Below are positions 1 through 7,876 of a stretch of 64,000 nt of DNA, piece after piece. The position numbers were made by a program, and so were the translations under genes. Positions within the stretch are counted from its first letter, which is position 1. Each line of letters begins with the position of its first letter. The notes beneath the pieces are model-generated. The model searched no databases. It had not been told where the DNA came from and saw only the letters and a list, made by a program, of their open reading frames with translations. This DNA is from an uncultured Centipeda sp. (lineage in GTDB: Bacteria; Bacillota; Negativicutes; Selenomonadales; Selenomonadaceae), in the NCBI GenBank assembly GCA_905372865.1, contig CAJPQT010000011.1, forward strand, positions 14,818 through 78,817, given 5' to 3'.

Positions 1-672
1 GCCGACCGCACGCAGGGGCCGAATACGCCCGGCGGACAGAAGCCGTTCCGCATGAACGCCGAGGGCATTGCACGTCTCTTTGCCGCTGAGTACAGCGATG
101 TGGAGAACGGCATGACGCGCGACCACTCTTATACGCCGGTGGACGGTCCGCTGCCCGAGTTCTACGAGCCGGTCGAAAGCCCGACGAAGAATATGATGAA
201 CGAGGGACAGAAGACCGAGTTCAACCCCTGCGTCATCTATCCGCGCATGCCGGAGTACCAGAAGATCGGCACGCCCGACGAGTATCCGTACGTCCTCTGC
301 TCCTCAAGTCTGACAGAGCACTGGTGCTCGGGGACGATCACGCGCAACATCCCGTATCTCAACGAGCTGGTCAAGGAACCGTTCATCGAAATGCCGGAGC
401 AGCTTGCTGTGAAACTCGGCATCCGCAACGGCGAGCTCGTTCGCGTCAGTACGGCACGTGCGAGCCTCGATGTAAAGGCGATGGTCACGAAGCGCGCACA
501 GCCGCTCGAGATCAATGGTGTGCTGACGTATATGCTCTGGATTCCATACAACTGGGGCTTCAAGGGCCTCTCGAAGGGACCCTCGGGCAACTACCTCACC
601 ATTGACGCACTCGATCCGAACGTGCAGGAGCAGGAGTTCAAGGCCTGCCTTGCGAACGTCGAAAAGCTGTAA
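1..672 (+). CDS. Formate dehydrogenase alpha subunit, C-terminal part (5' truncated)
   Basis: The reading frame is open from the first base of the window, so the ATG at 52 is internal and the gene starts upstream. The visible 223 residues match the C-terminal molybdopterin-dinucleotide-binding beta-barrel domain of formate dehydrogenase large subunits: a 'TEHWCSGTITRNIPYLNEL' segment, an 'MPEQLAVKLGI.NGE.V' segment and a 'GLSKGPSGNYLTIDALDP' ending. Together with the Fe-S and cytochrome b subunits downstream it would oxidise formate at the outer face of the inner membrane and pass electrons to quinone. The active-site (seleno)cysteine lies outside the window. The family call is firm because FdhE and both partner subunits follow. 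Confidence 0.93.
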   Translation, partial: ADRTQGPNTPGGQKPFRMNAEGIARLFAAEYSDVENGMTRDHSYTPVDGPLPEFYEPVESPTKNMMNEGQKTEFNPCVIYPRMPEYQKIGTPDEYPYVLCSSSLTEHWCSGTITRNIPYLNELVKEPFIEMPEQLAVKLGIRNGELVRVSTARASLDVKAMVTKRAQPLEINGVLTYMLWIPYNWGFKGLSKGPSGNYLTIDALDPNVQEQEFKACLANVEKL

Positions 673-758
673 CGTTCTCTGCGGCATGTCCGCCTAGGAC
701 GAACCGCAGCGAAGTACAGCAAAAGAGCTACGTCTGAAAAGACGGGGAGACCCCTTTT

Positions 759-1631
759 ATGAAACCGAAAAAGACAGATCCGATGAAGCGTTTCCTCAAA
801 CAGCATCCATTCCTCGCGGAGACGGAGCGCATTCACCGCCTCGTCGACGAGGCGGTCGGTACGCCGGAGCCGATCCAGCTGCCGGAGCGTGCCGTCACGA
901 AGACACTGACAGAGAAGCTGCCCATCCTGCAGCAGGAGACCTATCGCCGCCGCATGGTGCGTGCTGTCTACCTCATGCAGGAGGAGGTCTTCGCCCGCAT
1001 TGTCGAGGCGGATGTCCCGCCGCTCATGCAGGAATCGGCACGTGAGTATCTCGCCGTGCTGAAGAAGCTGCGCAAGGCGGCAAAGGAAGAGTTTATCATC
1101 GCAGTACTCACGCAGGATAAGGAGGCGTTTGCGGCGCTGTGTGAACAGCACGCGCTCAACGAGGGCTTTATCCGCAGCACCATTTGGCGCATGATTGCAG
1201 CGCTCGTACCCGCAGAGCTGAAGGAGCCGGACGGGTGGAATCCTGACCGCGACAAGCCGCGTTTCCGTGAGAACTACTGCCCCGTCTGCGGACGGCAGCC
1301 CGTGCTCGCGGATCTGCGCAAGTATCGGGAAGGGCGTACACGCGACCTCGTCTGCGGCGGCTGCGGCACGCGCTGGCTCTATGCACGTGTCGGCTGTGTC
1401 TACTGCGGCAACGAGAATCTGGAGAAGATGCACACGCTCGAACCGACGGACAGCGATATTATGCGTCTCGATATCTGCGATGTGTGCGACAGCTACATCA
1501 AGACCTACCGCGGACCTGCGAATGGCAGCGATGCCGATGCGATCTATCGGCAGGACTGGGCAAGCGTCCATCTCGATCTCCTCGCCGAGGAGAAGGGGCT
1601 TCATAAAAAGGGCAACCCGATACTGGAATAA
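759..1631 (+). CDS. fdhE: Formate dehydrogenase accessory protein FdhE
   Basis: A 290-residue protein with four CXXC pairs (C174/C177, C199/C202, C213/C216, C240/C243) in the C-terminal rubredoxin-like half, the layout of FdhE. FdhE is a cytoplasmic iron-binding protein needed for activity of the exported formate dehydrogenase. The ATG at 759 follows a GGGGAG ribosome site. The gene sits between the alpha subunit and the Fe-S subunit, whereas in E. coli fdhE follows the structural genes. Co-transcription with its target complex is likely because all gaps are short and no terminator is visible until 3.2 kb. Confidence 0.93.
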   Translation: MKPKKTDPMKRFLKQHPFLAETERIHRLVDEAVGTPEPIQLPERAVTKTLTEKLPILQQETYRRRMVRAVYLMQEEVFARIVEADVPPLMQESAREYLAVLKKLRKAAKEEFIIAVLTQDKEAFAALCEQHALNEGFIRSTIWRMIAALVPAELKEPDGWNPDRDKPRFRENYCPVCGRQPVLADLRKYREGRTRDLVCGGCGTRWLYARVGCVYCGNENLEKMHTLEPTDSDIMRLDICDVCDSYIKTYRGPANGSDADAIYRQDWASVHLDLLAEEKGLHKKGNPILE

Positions 1632-1664
1632 ACGGCAATTAGGATAAGGAGAGGAGTAAGCGTC

Positions 1665-2489
1665 ATGACACAGGAAATCGCAATGCTGCATGATATGTCG
1701 CGCTGCACTGCATGCCGCGGCTGTATGGTGGCATGCAAACAGTGGCACGACCTGCCGCCCGATATGGACACGCCGTTCGAAGGGCAGTACCAGTCGCACA
1801 GGGATCTCAGCTCACGCGTCTATACGCTCATCGAAATGAAGGAGCGTATAGACGACCAGGGGAAGTTCCGGTGGGACTTCTTCAAGAAGAACTGCTTCCA
1901 CTGCGGCGACCCTGCCTGCGCAAAGGGGTGCCCCGAGAACGCCATCGATCGCAACCCGAATGGCACCGTTGTCATCAACGAAGAGAAATGCGTCGGCTGT
2001 CATTACTGTGAGCACAACTGCCCATGGCACATCCCCAAGATTGACGAGGTCCGTCACAAGTCCACAAAATGCGATCTCTGCTACGACCGCATCGCGCACG
2101 GCTTCGAGACGACGGGTGAGATTATGCAGCCCTCGTGTTCCAAGACCTGCACGGCACACGCGCTCGAGTTTGGCACGATCGAGGAGATGAAGCAGCTTGC
2201 GGCGGAGCGCTGCGCGAAGATCAAACCGAACTTCCCGAACGCGAACGTCTACTGCCCCGAGGGGGTTGGCGGTACGCACATGATCTACGTTCTGCCCGAT
2301 AAGCCAGAGGTGTTCGGTCTCCCGGCGAACCCCGTGACACCGCTCTCGATTGACCTCTGGAAGGCAGGCCGTACCTTTACAAAACTCGCCATCGGCGGCG
2401 CTGCCGCCGGCATCGTCGGCGCTATGGTGCTCAGCAAGATGGTTAAATCGAGCGCCAAGAGTGCCGCGAAGGAACAGGAGAAGGGGTGA
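1665..2489 (+). CDS. Formate dehydrogenase iron-sulfur subunit (FdnH/FdoH type)
   Basis: A 274-residue ferredoxin-like electron-transfer subunit. Cysteine clusters for four 4Fe-4S centres are visible: CTACRGCMVAC near the N-terminus, then CFHCGDPAC, CVGCHYCEHNC and a later CDLCYDR segment. A single hydrophobic helix near residues 243-261 would anchor it to the membrane, as in FdnH. It relays electrons from the molybdopterin subunit to cytochrome b. The ATG at 1665 follows an AAGGAGAGGAG site. The stop TGA overlaps the GTG start of the next gene, which indicates translational coupling. Confidence 0.95.
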   Translation: MTQEIAMLHDMSRCTACRGCMVACKQWHDLPPDMDTPFEGQYQSHRDLSSRVYTLIEMKERIDDQGKFRWDFFKKNCFHCGDPACAKGCPENAIDRNPNGTVVINEEKCVGCHYCEHNCPWHIPKIDEVRHKSTKCDLCYDRIAHGFETTGEIMQPSCSKTCTAHALEFGTIEEMKQLAAERCAKIKPNFPNANVYCPEGVGGTHMIYVLPDKPEVFGLPANPVTPLSIDLWKAGRTFTKLAIGGAAAGIVGAMVLSKMVKSSAKSAAKEQEKG

Positions 2490-3190
2490 GCACAATGCTG
2501 ATCAACAAGAAATTTGTTCCGCGCCATCAGAAGACATTTGCGCTCTGTCACTGGCTGAATGCATTTGCGTTCTTTATGCTCTTCCTCACGGCGCTGCCGC
2601 TGTATGCGGACACCTTCCGCTTCATGTACGATATCTTCGGCGACAAGACGCTCATGTACGCGCATCGTGTGTTCGGCGTCATGTTCATCGCAACTCCGAT
2701 CATCGGCTTCTTCATCGCACGTGAGGGCTATCTGACGATGATCAAGGAAGTCTTCCGCTTCGGCAAGAAGGATATGGAGTTCATGCAGAAGTTCCCGATC
2801 GAATTGATGGGCAAGGATCCCCATATGCCGCCGCAGGGCTTCTACAACGGCGGTGAGAAGATGAACATCGCGCTTCAGCTTGCACTCGCCCTCGTCATCG
2901 CCTGCTCGGGTCTTGTGCTCTGGATGGGCGACAGCATCCTGCCCGCGACCGTTACGGCACTTGCCATCCCCGTGCACAGCATCGCGGCTGCGGTCTGCTT
3001 TGCTGCGGCACTCGGACACATCTACCTTGCGGCGGGTGTCAATCCCGACTCTCTGCACGGCATGAAGGACGGTACGATCAAGGCGTCCTACGCGGCACAT
3101 CACCACGGCGCATGGGTGAACGAACTCATCGCGCAGGGGGTTGTCACGCGCGAGGAAATCAAGAAGGCGGAAAAGGAAGATCATCACTGA
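2486..3190 (+). CDS. Formate dehydrogenase cytochrome b556 subunit (FdnI/FdoI type)
   Basis: A 234-residue membrane protein with about four hydrophobic helices and histidines placed as heme b ligands (LCHWLNAF near the N-terminus, YAHRVFG, and AALGHIYLAA). It is the quinone-reducing gamma subunit of the formate dehydrogenase. The GTG start at 2486 overlaps the upstream stop; an in-frame ATG at 2495 is an alternative. A strong terminator follows directly, so this is the last gene of the operon. Confidence 0.92.
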   Translation: MSTMLINKKFVPRHQKTFALCHWLNAFAFFMLFLTALPLYADTFRFMYDIFGDKTLMYAHRVFGVMFIATPIIGFFIAREGYLTMIKEVFRFGKKDMEFMQKFPIELMGKDPHMPPQGFYNGGEKMNIALQLALALVIACSGLVLWMGDSILPATVTALAIPVHSIAAAVCFAAALGHIYLAAGVNPDSLHGMKDGTIKASYAAHHHGAWVNELIAQGVVTREEIKKAEKEDHH

Positions 3191-3200
3191 TTTTTTCGCT

Positions 3201-3228
3201 TTGACAAAAGGCCGCCGCGGCGTATAGA
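3201..3228 (+). promoter_or_regulatory. Candidate promoter for the PBP gene, inside the upstream terminator
   Basis: TTGACA (3201-3206), a 16-base spacer and TATAGA (3223-3228). The -10 falls in the loop of the terminator hairpin. A second -10-like TATGAT occurs at 3264-3269 without a clear -35. Either could drive the PBP gene at 3306. Confidence 0.4.
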
Positions 3229-3248
3229 CGCTGCAGCGGCTTTTTTTT
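3207..3248 (+). terminator. Rho-independent terminator of the formate dehydrogenase operon
   Basis: A GC-rich stem (GCCGC with GCGGC, extended by inner CGGCG/CGCTG pairs) is followed by eight T residues. It lies 17 bases after the last operon stop codon. Confidence 0.85.
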
Positions 3249-3305
3249 CATGCATATTTATGGTATGATGACACGGGAGCGATTTGACGGGGGGCGTGCA
3301 AAACA

Positions 3306-5303
3306 ATGAAGAATCTTCGGGCAACGGTGCAGGGACGCATTGCACGCGTTGCCCTGCTCATGTTTGTCGGCATCATTGTGCTGACGTTTCGCTATGCCTA
3401 TCTGCAGGTCATTCAGGGCGATGCGCTCGCACAGCGCATGCGTGACCAGAGCGGCTATGAGTTTCGCATCCAGTCCCTGCGCGGCGCGATCCTTGATCGC
3501 AATGGCAAGGAACTCGCCGTCAGCAGCATGACGAAATCCCTCTTTATCGACCCGAACCACGTCTATGAGGCGCACGATCCTGCGGAGATTGCTGCCAATA
3601 TTGCGCCGCTCCTCGGGCTCACGGAGAGGGAGGTCCTCGATGATATCGCCGTCGGCGGCGGCTTCGTCTGGGTCAAGCGGCGGCTTGAGCACAGCGAGTA
3701 CGAGGCGGTACGCGCTGTGATCCGCGAAAAGGGGTACAGCGATTGTCTCGGCTTTCAGAACGAGGCGAAGCGTTACTATCCGAACGATGCCCTTGCAGCA
3801 AATGTGCTCGGCTTTGTCGGCACGGACGATGAGGGGCTCGACGGGGTGGAACAGGCCCTCGACCCGCTGCTCAAAGGGGAGGTGCGCGAGGAACGTCTGA
3901 CCGTCGATGGACAGCGGCGGCCGATTCTCGACTCCATCTTCTTCGGGCGGCGCACCTATCGCGGCGACTACTGCAAGACAGCTGTTCTCACGATTGACAG
4001 TACGATTCAGTTTATGGTGGAGCAGGAACTTGACCGTGCGATGGCGGAGAATACGCCCTCGTCCATTACGGCAATTGTCATGGATCCGAAGACGGGCGAG
4101 ATCCTCGCGATGGCATCGCGTCCCTCGTACAACCCGAACCGCTTCTGGGAGTATCCGCGGGAGAATTGGAAGAACCGTGCCGTTTCCTTTATTTATGAGC
4201 CGGGCTCGACGTTCAAAGCGATCACTGCGGGGGCCGCGCTGCAGGAGGGCATTGTCACGCCGAATCAGGTCTTTTATGACCCCGGCTATGTCATTGTTTC
4301 GGAGCGTCGCATTCAGAACTGGAACAACGAGAGCTACGGTGCCGTTACCTTCACCGATATTGTAAAGAACTCACTCAACACGGGGTTTGCCCAGGTTGGC
4401 CTGTCGCTCGGTGCGGAAAAACTGATGCACTACACGCGGCTCTTCGGCTTTGGCGAGCAGACGGGCATTGACCTGCCCGGCGAGGAGGAGGGAATCCTCT
4501 TCAAAGCCGAGGATATGCGGGACTCGGATATTGCGACCACAGCAATCGGGCAGAGCATTGCCGTGACGCCGCTGCAGCTCGTGACGGCGATGTCTGCGAT
4601 CGCGAACGGCGGGACGCTGATGCGGCCGCACATTGTGCGTGAGATCAAGAATCCGGACGGCTCCATCTATGAGGAGCGCAAGCCGCAGGAGATCCGCGAG
4701 ACATTGCAGAAGACGGTGAACCGTACACTGATCGGGCTCCTCGAGCAGGTTGTTGCGACGGGCGGCGGAGCGAAGGCTGGTGTGCGCGGCTACCGCATCG
4801 CGGGCAAAACAGGAACGGCACAGAAGATCCGCCTCGATACCTCGGGCTATATGGAGGGGCGTTACATCGCTTCGTTCTGCGGCTTTGCGCCCGTGGAGGA
4901 TCCGATCTTCACCGTGCTCGTCATGATCGACGACCCGCGCGGCGGAAACTTTTACGGCGGTCAGATTGCCGCGCCCGTTGCCTCGCGCATCTTCGCCCAG
5001 CTGCTGCGCTATGCGCACGTTGAGCCGTCGAGCAACCCGTTTACGCCCGTCGAAGAGCCGGAGACACCCGTGCGCAGCGCCACTGAGGAGAAGCGCATGG
5101 AGGCAGCTGCCGTGCCGCCCGAGGGCAAGGCCATCGTACCGGACTTCACGGGGCTCTCCATGCGTGAGGCGGCCCGTCTGGCGGAGCTGCGCGGGCTGTT
5201 CTTCGAGAGCGAGGGCACGGGTGCTGCTGTCGGGCAGAGCCTAAGCGTGAACGATATCGTTGAGCAGGGAACGCATGTGAAGGTTTACTTTGCGCCGACA
5301 TAA
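3306..5303 (+). CDS. Class B penicillin-binding protein with C-terminal PASTA domain (FtsI/SpoVD-like)
   Basis: A 665-residue peptidoglycan transpeptidase. It has one N-terminal membrane helix (about residues 13-32), a PBP dimerisation domain, and a transpeptidase domain with the catalytic motif STFK (S301, K304), SLN (356-358) and KTG (501-503). A PASTA domain ends the protein (about 605-665). It cross-links septal or side-wall peptidoglycan in the periplasm. The usual division-cluster partners (mraW, ftsL, murE) are absent nearby, so this is a stand-alone copy, terminated before cysK. Whether it is the cell's FtsI or a second class B PBP cannot be told from the window. Confidence 0.9.
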   Translation: MKNLRATVQGRIARVALLMFVGIIVLTFRYAYLQVIQGDALAQRMRDQSGYEFRIQSLRGAILDRNGKELAVSSMTKSLFIDPNHVYEAHDPAEIAANIAPLLGLTEREVLDDIAVGGGFVWVKRRLEHSEYEAVRAVIREKGYSDCLGFQNEAKRYYPNDALAANVLGFVGTDDEGLDGVEQALDPLLKGEVREERLTVDGQRRPILDSIFFGRRTYRGDYCKTAVLTIDSTIQFMVEQELDRAMAENTPSSITAIVMDPKTGEILAMASRPSYNPNRFWEYPRENWKNRAVSFIYEPGSTFKAITAGAALQEGIVTPNQVFYDPGYVIVSERRIQNWNNESYGAVTFTDIVKNSLNTGFAQVGLSLGAEKLMHYTRLFGFGEQTGIDLPGEEEGILFKAEDMRDSDIATTAIGQSIAVTPLQLVTAMSAIANGGTLMRPHIVREIKNPDGSIYEERKPQEIRETLQKTVNRTLIGLLEQVVATGGGAKAGVRGYRIAGKTGTAQKIRLDTSGYMEGRYIASFCGFAPVEDPIFTVLVMIDDPRGGNFYGGQIAAPVASRIFAQLLRYAHVEPSSNPFTPVEEPETPVRSATEEKRMEAAAVPPEGKAIVPDFTGLSMREAARLAELRGLFFESEGTGAAVGQSLSVNDIVEQGTHVKVYFAPT

Positions 5304-5317
5304 ATAATGGAATTTAA

Positions 5318-5357
5318 AATTGCAGCGTGAATCTCTGTTCATGCTGTAATTTTTTTT
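5318..5357 (+). terminator. Rho-independent terminator after the PBP gene
   Basis: A 14-bp stem (AATTGCAGCGTGAA with TTCATGCTGTAATT, two wobble pairs) and a 6-base loop are followed by a T run. Confidence 0.85.
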
Positions 5358-5366
5358 GCACAGCTA

Positions 5367-5395
5367 TTGACACGACCTCTGAAAACAAGTAATAT
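5367..5395 (+). promoter_or_regulatory. cysK promoter
   Basis: TTGACA (5367-5372), 17-base spacer, TAATAT (5390-5395). It lies 63 bases upstream of the cysK start and just upstream of a dyad operator candidate. Confidence 0.75.
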
Positions 5396-5397
5396 AT

Positions 5398-5420
5398 AAA
5401 CATATTTTTTCGATATGTTT
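5398..5420. promoter_or_regulatory. Dyad operator candidate AAACAT-N11-ATGTTT upstream of cysK
   Basis: AAACATAT (5398-5405) and ATATGTTT (5413-5420) form a perfect 8-bp inverted repeat. It overlaps the expected transcription start, about 7 bases after the -10. The same AAACAT-N11-ATGTTT layout recurs twice upstream of the gene at 9406, which suggests one sulfur-responsive repressor acting on both. Confidence 0.6.
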
Positions 5421-5457
5421 ACTATTTTACGTTAGGGTTACCAAAGGAGAATGGATC

Positions 5458-6393
5458 ATGGCAAATATCTATCAGTCGGTGACGGAACTGATCGGACACA
5501 CACCGCTGCTTGCGGCAAAGAGGTTTGCAGAGGCGCATGACCTTCCGGCAAATATTGTCGTGAAGCTTGAGTACTTCAATCCTGCCGGTTCGGTGAAGGA
5601 TCGCATTGCGATTGCAATGATTGAGCAGGCGGAGAAGGACGGCAAGATTGCGCCGGGTGCGACGCTGATCGAGCCGACGAGCGGCAATACGGGCATCGGT
5701 ATCGCTGCGGTTGCGGCGGCACGCGGTTATCACGCCATTCTTACGATGCCGGAGACGATGAGTGTCGAGCGGCGCAATCTGCTCAAGGCGTACGGCGCGG
5801 AGATTGTGCTGACGGAGGGCGCGCAGGGCATGAAGGGTGCGATTGCACGCGCCGAGCAGCTGCAGAAGGAGATCCCGAACTCCTTCATCCCGTCGCAGTT
5901 CGAGAATCCCGCAAACCCGGCGGTGCACGAACGTACGACGGGGCCTGAGATCTGGACGGACACGGATGGGGATGTAGCCGCGTTTGTCTCAGGTGTCGGT
6001 ACGGGCGGAACGGTTTCGGGAGTAGGCCGCTATCTAAAGAGCAAAAATCCATCCATTCACGTCGTTGCCGTCGAGCCGGTAGATTCGCCCGTGCTCTCGG
6101 GCGGCAAGCCGGGACCGCACAAGATTCAAGGCATCGGTGCAGGCTTTATCCCCACGACTCTCGATACGAAGGTATACGACGAGGTCATTCAGGTGAAGAA
6201 CGAGGATGCCTTTGCCTACGGTAGGGAGTTCGCACGCCGCGAGGGTGCACTGATCGGAATCTCCTCCGGGGCTGCGCTTGCGGCTGCGGTGCAGTTGGCA
6301 CGCCGCCCTGAGTTCGCCGGCAAGAACATTGTTGTTCTGCTTCCCGACGGTGGCGACCGCTACCTCTCGACGGATCTGTTCCAGGATAAGTAA
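5458..6393 (+). CDS. cysK: Cysteine synthase A (O-acetylserine sulfhydrylase)
   Basis: A 311-residue PLP enzyme that makes cysteine from O-acetylserine and sulfide in the cytoplasm. The PLP lysine is K47 in NPAGSVKDR; the phosphate/substrate loop TSGNTG and the glycine-rich GVGTGGT segment are present. Length and motif order match CysK. It is monocistronic: its own promoter and dyad precede it and a strong hairpin terminator follows. Confidence 0.96.
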   Translation: MANIYQSVTELIGHTPLLAAKRFAEAHDLPANIVVKLEYFNPAGSVKDRIAIAMIEQAEKDGKIAPGATLIEPTSGNTGIGIAAVAAARGYHAILTMPETMSVERRNLLKAYGAEIVLTEGAQGMKGAIARAEQLQKEIPNSFIPSQFENPANPAVHERTTGPEIWTDTDGDVAAFVSGVGTGGTVSGVGRYLKSKNPSIHVVAVEPVDSPVLSGGKPGPHKIQGIGAGFIPTTLDTKVYDEVIQVKNEDAFAYGREFARREGALIGISSGAALAAAVQLARRPEFAGKNIVVLLPDGGDRYLSTDLFQDK

Positions 6394-6417
6394 ATATTGA
6401 TTGCAGATAATCCATAG

Positions 6418-6449
6418 GGCCTCCTCTTAATGAGGAGGTCTATATTTTT
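6418..6449 (+). terminator. Terminator of cysK
   Basis: CCTCCTC, TTAAT loop, GAGGAGG, then a T-rich tail. Confidence 0.85.
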
Positions 6450-6461
6450 GTGGTACAACAC

Positions 6462-6505
6462 AAAAACGAGGAACAACGGCGAAAATGCGGTCGTTCCTCG
6501 TTTTT
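6462..6505. terminator. Bidirectional terminator, mainly for the minus-strand lyase gene
   Basis: AAAAACGAGGAAC pairs perfectly with GTTCCTCGTTTTT across an 18-base loop. It has A/T tracts on both sides, so it works on either strand. It lies 10 bases from the stop of the gene ending at 6515. Confidence 0.85.
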
Positions 6506-6514
6506 ATGTCTCGC

Positions 6515-7684
6515 TTAGCCAAATGCCTTGGCGAGATTCTGAAGTCCCGTTTCGAGTGTCGCCCACGGGCAGGCGATGTTGATGCGCTGAAAGCCGCTGC
6601 CGCCCGCACCGAAGATGGGGCCGTCGTCGAGCCAGAGATGCGCCTCGCGGATGATCTTCTCGTTGAGTGTCTCATCCGAGAGTCCGTAGGAACGGAAGTC
6701 GAGCCAGAGGAGATAGGTTCCCTCGGGTTCGATGATCTGTACCTTCGGCACATGTGCCGCGAGGAAACTCTTGGTGCGTGCGTGATTCTCCTCAATGTAG
6801 GCGAGCAGCTGCGTGAGCCACTCTGCGCCGTGCTCGTAGGCTGCCTTTGCACCTGTAAGCCCAAGTGTGTTCGGCTCATCGTAGCCCGTACGGCTGAGTT
6901 CCTCCTTGAAGCGGCGGCGCAGCTGCGTATTTCGGATGAAGATGTTGGAGATCTGCAGCCCTGCGAGGTTAAAGGTCTTGCTCGGTGAGGTGCAGGTGAC
7001 GGTGATCGCCGCTGCCTCCTCTGAGAGCGAGGCGAACGGTATGTGACGGAATCCCGGGCGGACGAACTCCTCGTGAATCTCGTCCGCGACGACGATGACG
7101 TTGTGGCGCAGGCAGACGGCGGCGATCTGTTCGAGTTCCGCACGTGTCCAGACGCGTCCGACAGGATTGTGCGGACTGCACAGAATGAAGAGTTTTACAC
7201 GATGCTCGATGATCTTCTGCTCGAAGTCCGCGAAGTCGATTTCATAGCGTCCCTCGGTCAGACGCAGGGGATTGTCGACGATCACGCGCTCATTCTGTCG
7301 AATCATATTTGCAAAGGGGTAGTAGACGGGCTGCTGAATGAGTACGGCATCGCCTTTTATCGTAAAGGCACGGATGGCGGTCGCGATCGCGAAGACAACA
7401 CCGGGCGTGAGGATGAGCTCGCGCCGCTCAACTGTCCAGTCATGGCGCGTGCGGAACCAGTTCTGAAGGACAGCGAAATAGTCGTCCTTCACCTGTGTAT
7501 AGCCGAAGATGCCGTGCTCTGCGCGTACTTTGAGCGCGTCAATGACGGGGGCAGGGGCACGGAAGTCCATGTCCGCGACCCAGAACGGCAGGATATCCGC
7601 AGGGTAGCCGCGTTCGACGGCAAAGTCGTGTTTTAGACAGGAGGTGTTCCTGCGGTCGATGATTTCGTCAAAATTGATGGGCAT
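6515..7684 (-). CDS. MalY/PatB-family PLP C-S lyase (cystathionine beta-lyase)
   Basis: A 389-residue fold-type I PLP enzyme. The PLP lysine is K236 in TSPSKTFNLAG; ADEIH (D201) binds the pyridine nitrogen, and CSPHNPVGR is the usual aminotransferase-like segment. Family members split cystathionine or cysteine to release homocysteine or H2S plus pyruvate. The ATG at 7684 has a GAGGAG site upstream. It lies downstream of a cystathionine gamma-synthase-like gene on the same strand, so the pair could form a transsulfuration route to methionine. Copy 1 of repeat R1 separates the two genes, so they may not be one transcript. An aminotransferase role cannot be excluded. Confidence 0.88.
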   Translation of the reverse strand: MPINFDEIIDRRNTSCLKHDFAVERGYPADILPFWVADMDFRAPAPVIDALKVRAEHGIFGYTQVKDDYFAVLQNWFRTRHDWTVERRELILTPGVVFAIATAIRAFTIKGDAVLIQQPVYYPFANMIRQNERVIVDNPLRLTEGRYEIDFADFEQKIIEHRVKLFILCSPHNPVGRVWTRAELEQIAAVCLRHNVIVVADEIHEEFVRPGFRHIPFASLSEEAAAITVTCTSPSKTFNLAGLQISNIFIRNTQLRRRFKEELSRTGYDEPNTLGLTGAKAAYEHGAEWLTQLLAYIEENHARTKSFLAAHVPKVQIIEPEGTYLLWLDFRSYGLSDETLNEKIIREAHLWLDDGPIFGAGGSGFQRINIACPWATLETGLQNLAKAFG

Positions 7685-7709
7685 ATGAATCTCCTCGTAT
7701 TCTCTATAT

Positions 7710-7876
7710 GTGCAAGCACCACGCGAACGCCTCGTTACGCAAGTGATCGCGCGCTTATTCGCCTAAATACCTGCGGACTTCTTAAACGCGCTCCGCTTGA
7801 ACGAAAGAAATCCGCAGGGGGCGAAACGCACACTTTACTCACTTGCTTCACTAGGGTTCGCTTAGGTGCTCTGCAC
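7710..7876 (-). repeat. R1 long-hairpin repeat, copy 1 (reverse orientation)
   Basis: About 167 bp, closely matching the copies at 9078 and 25057 in inverted orientation. The ends pair with each other (GTGCAAGCACC with GGTGCTCTGCAC, one extra base). The interior folds back on itself around a 14-bp stem CCTGCGGATTTCTT/AAGAAGTCCGCAGG. Its edge supplies the last codons and the TAA of the gene ending at 7862. Short ORFs called through it are artefacts of the repeat. Confidence 0.85.

Noticed and set aside
591..1799. 402-codon open frame antisense to fdhE
   Set aside because: GC-rich antisense shadow with no ribosome site or family features; it lies opposite a clear gene. The same holds for long antisense frames at 2285-3187, 26713-28140, 32284-33696 and 34528-35529.
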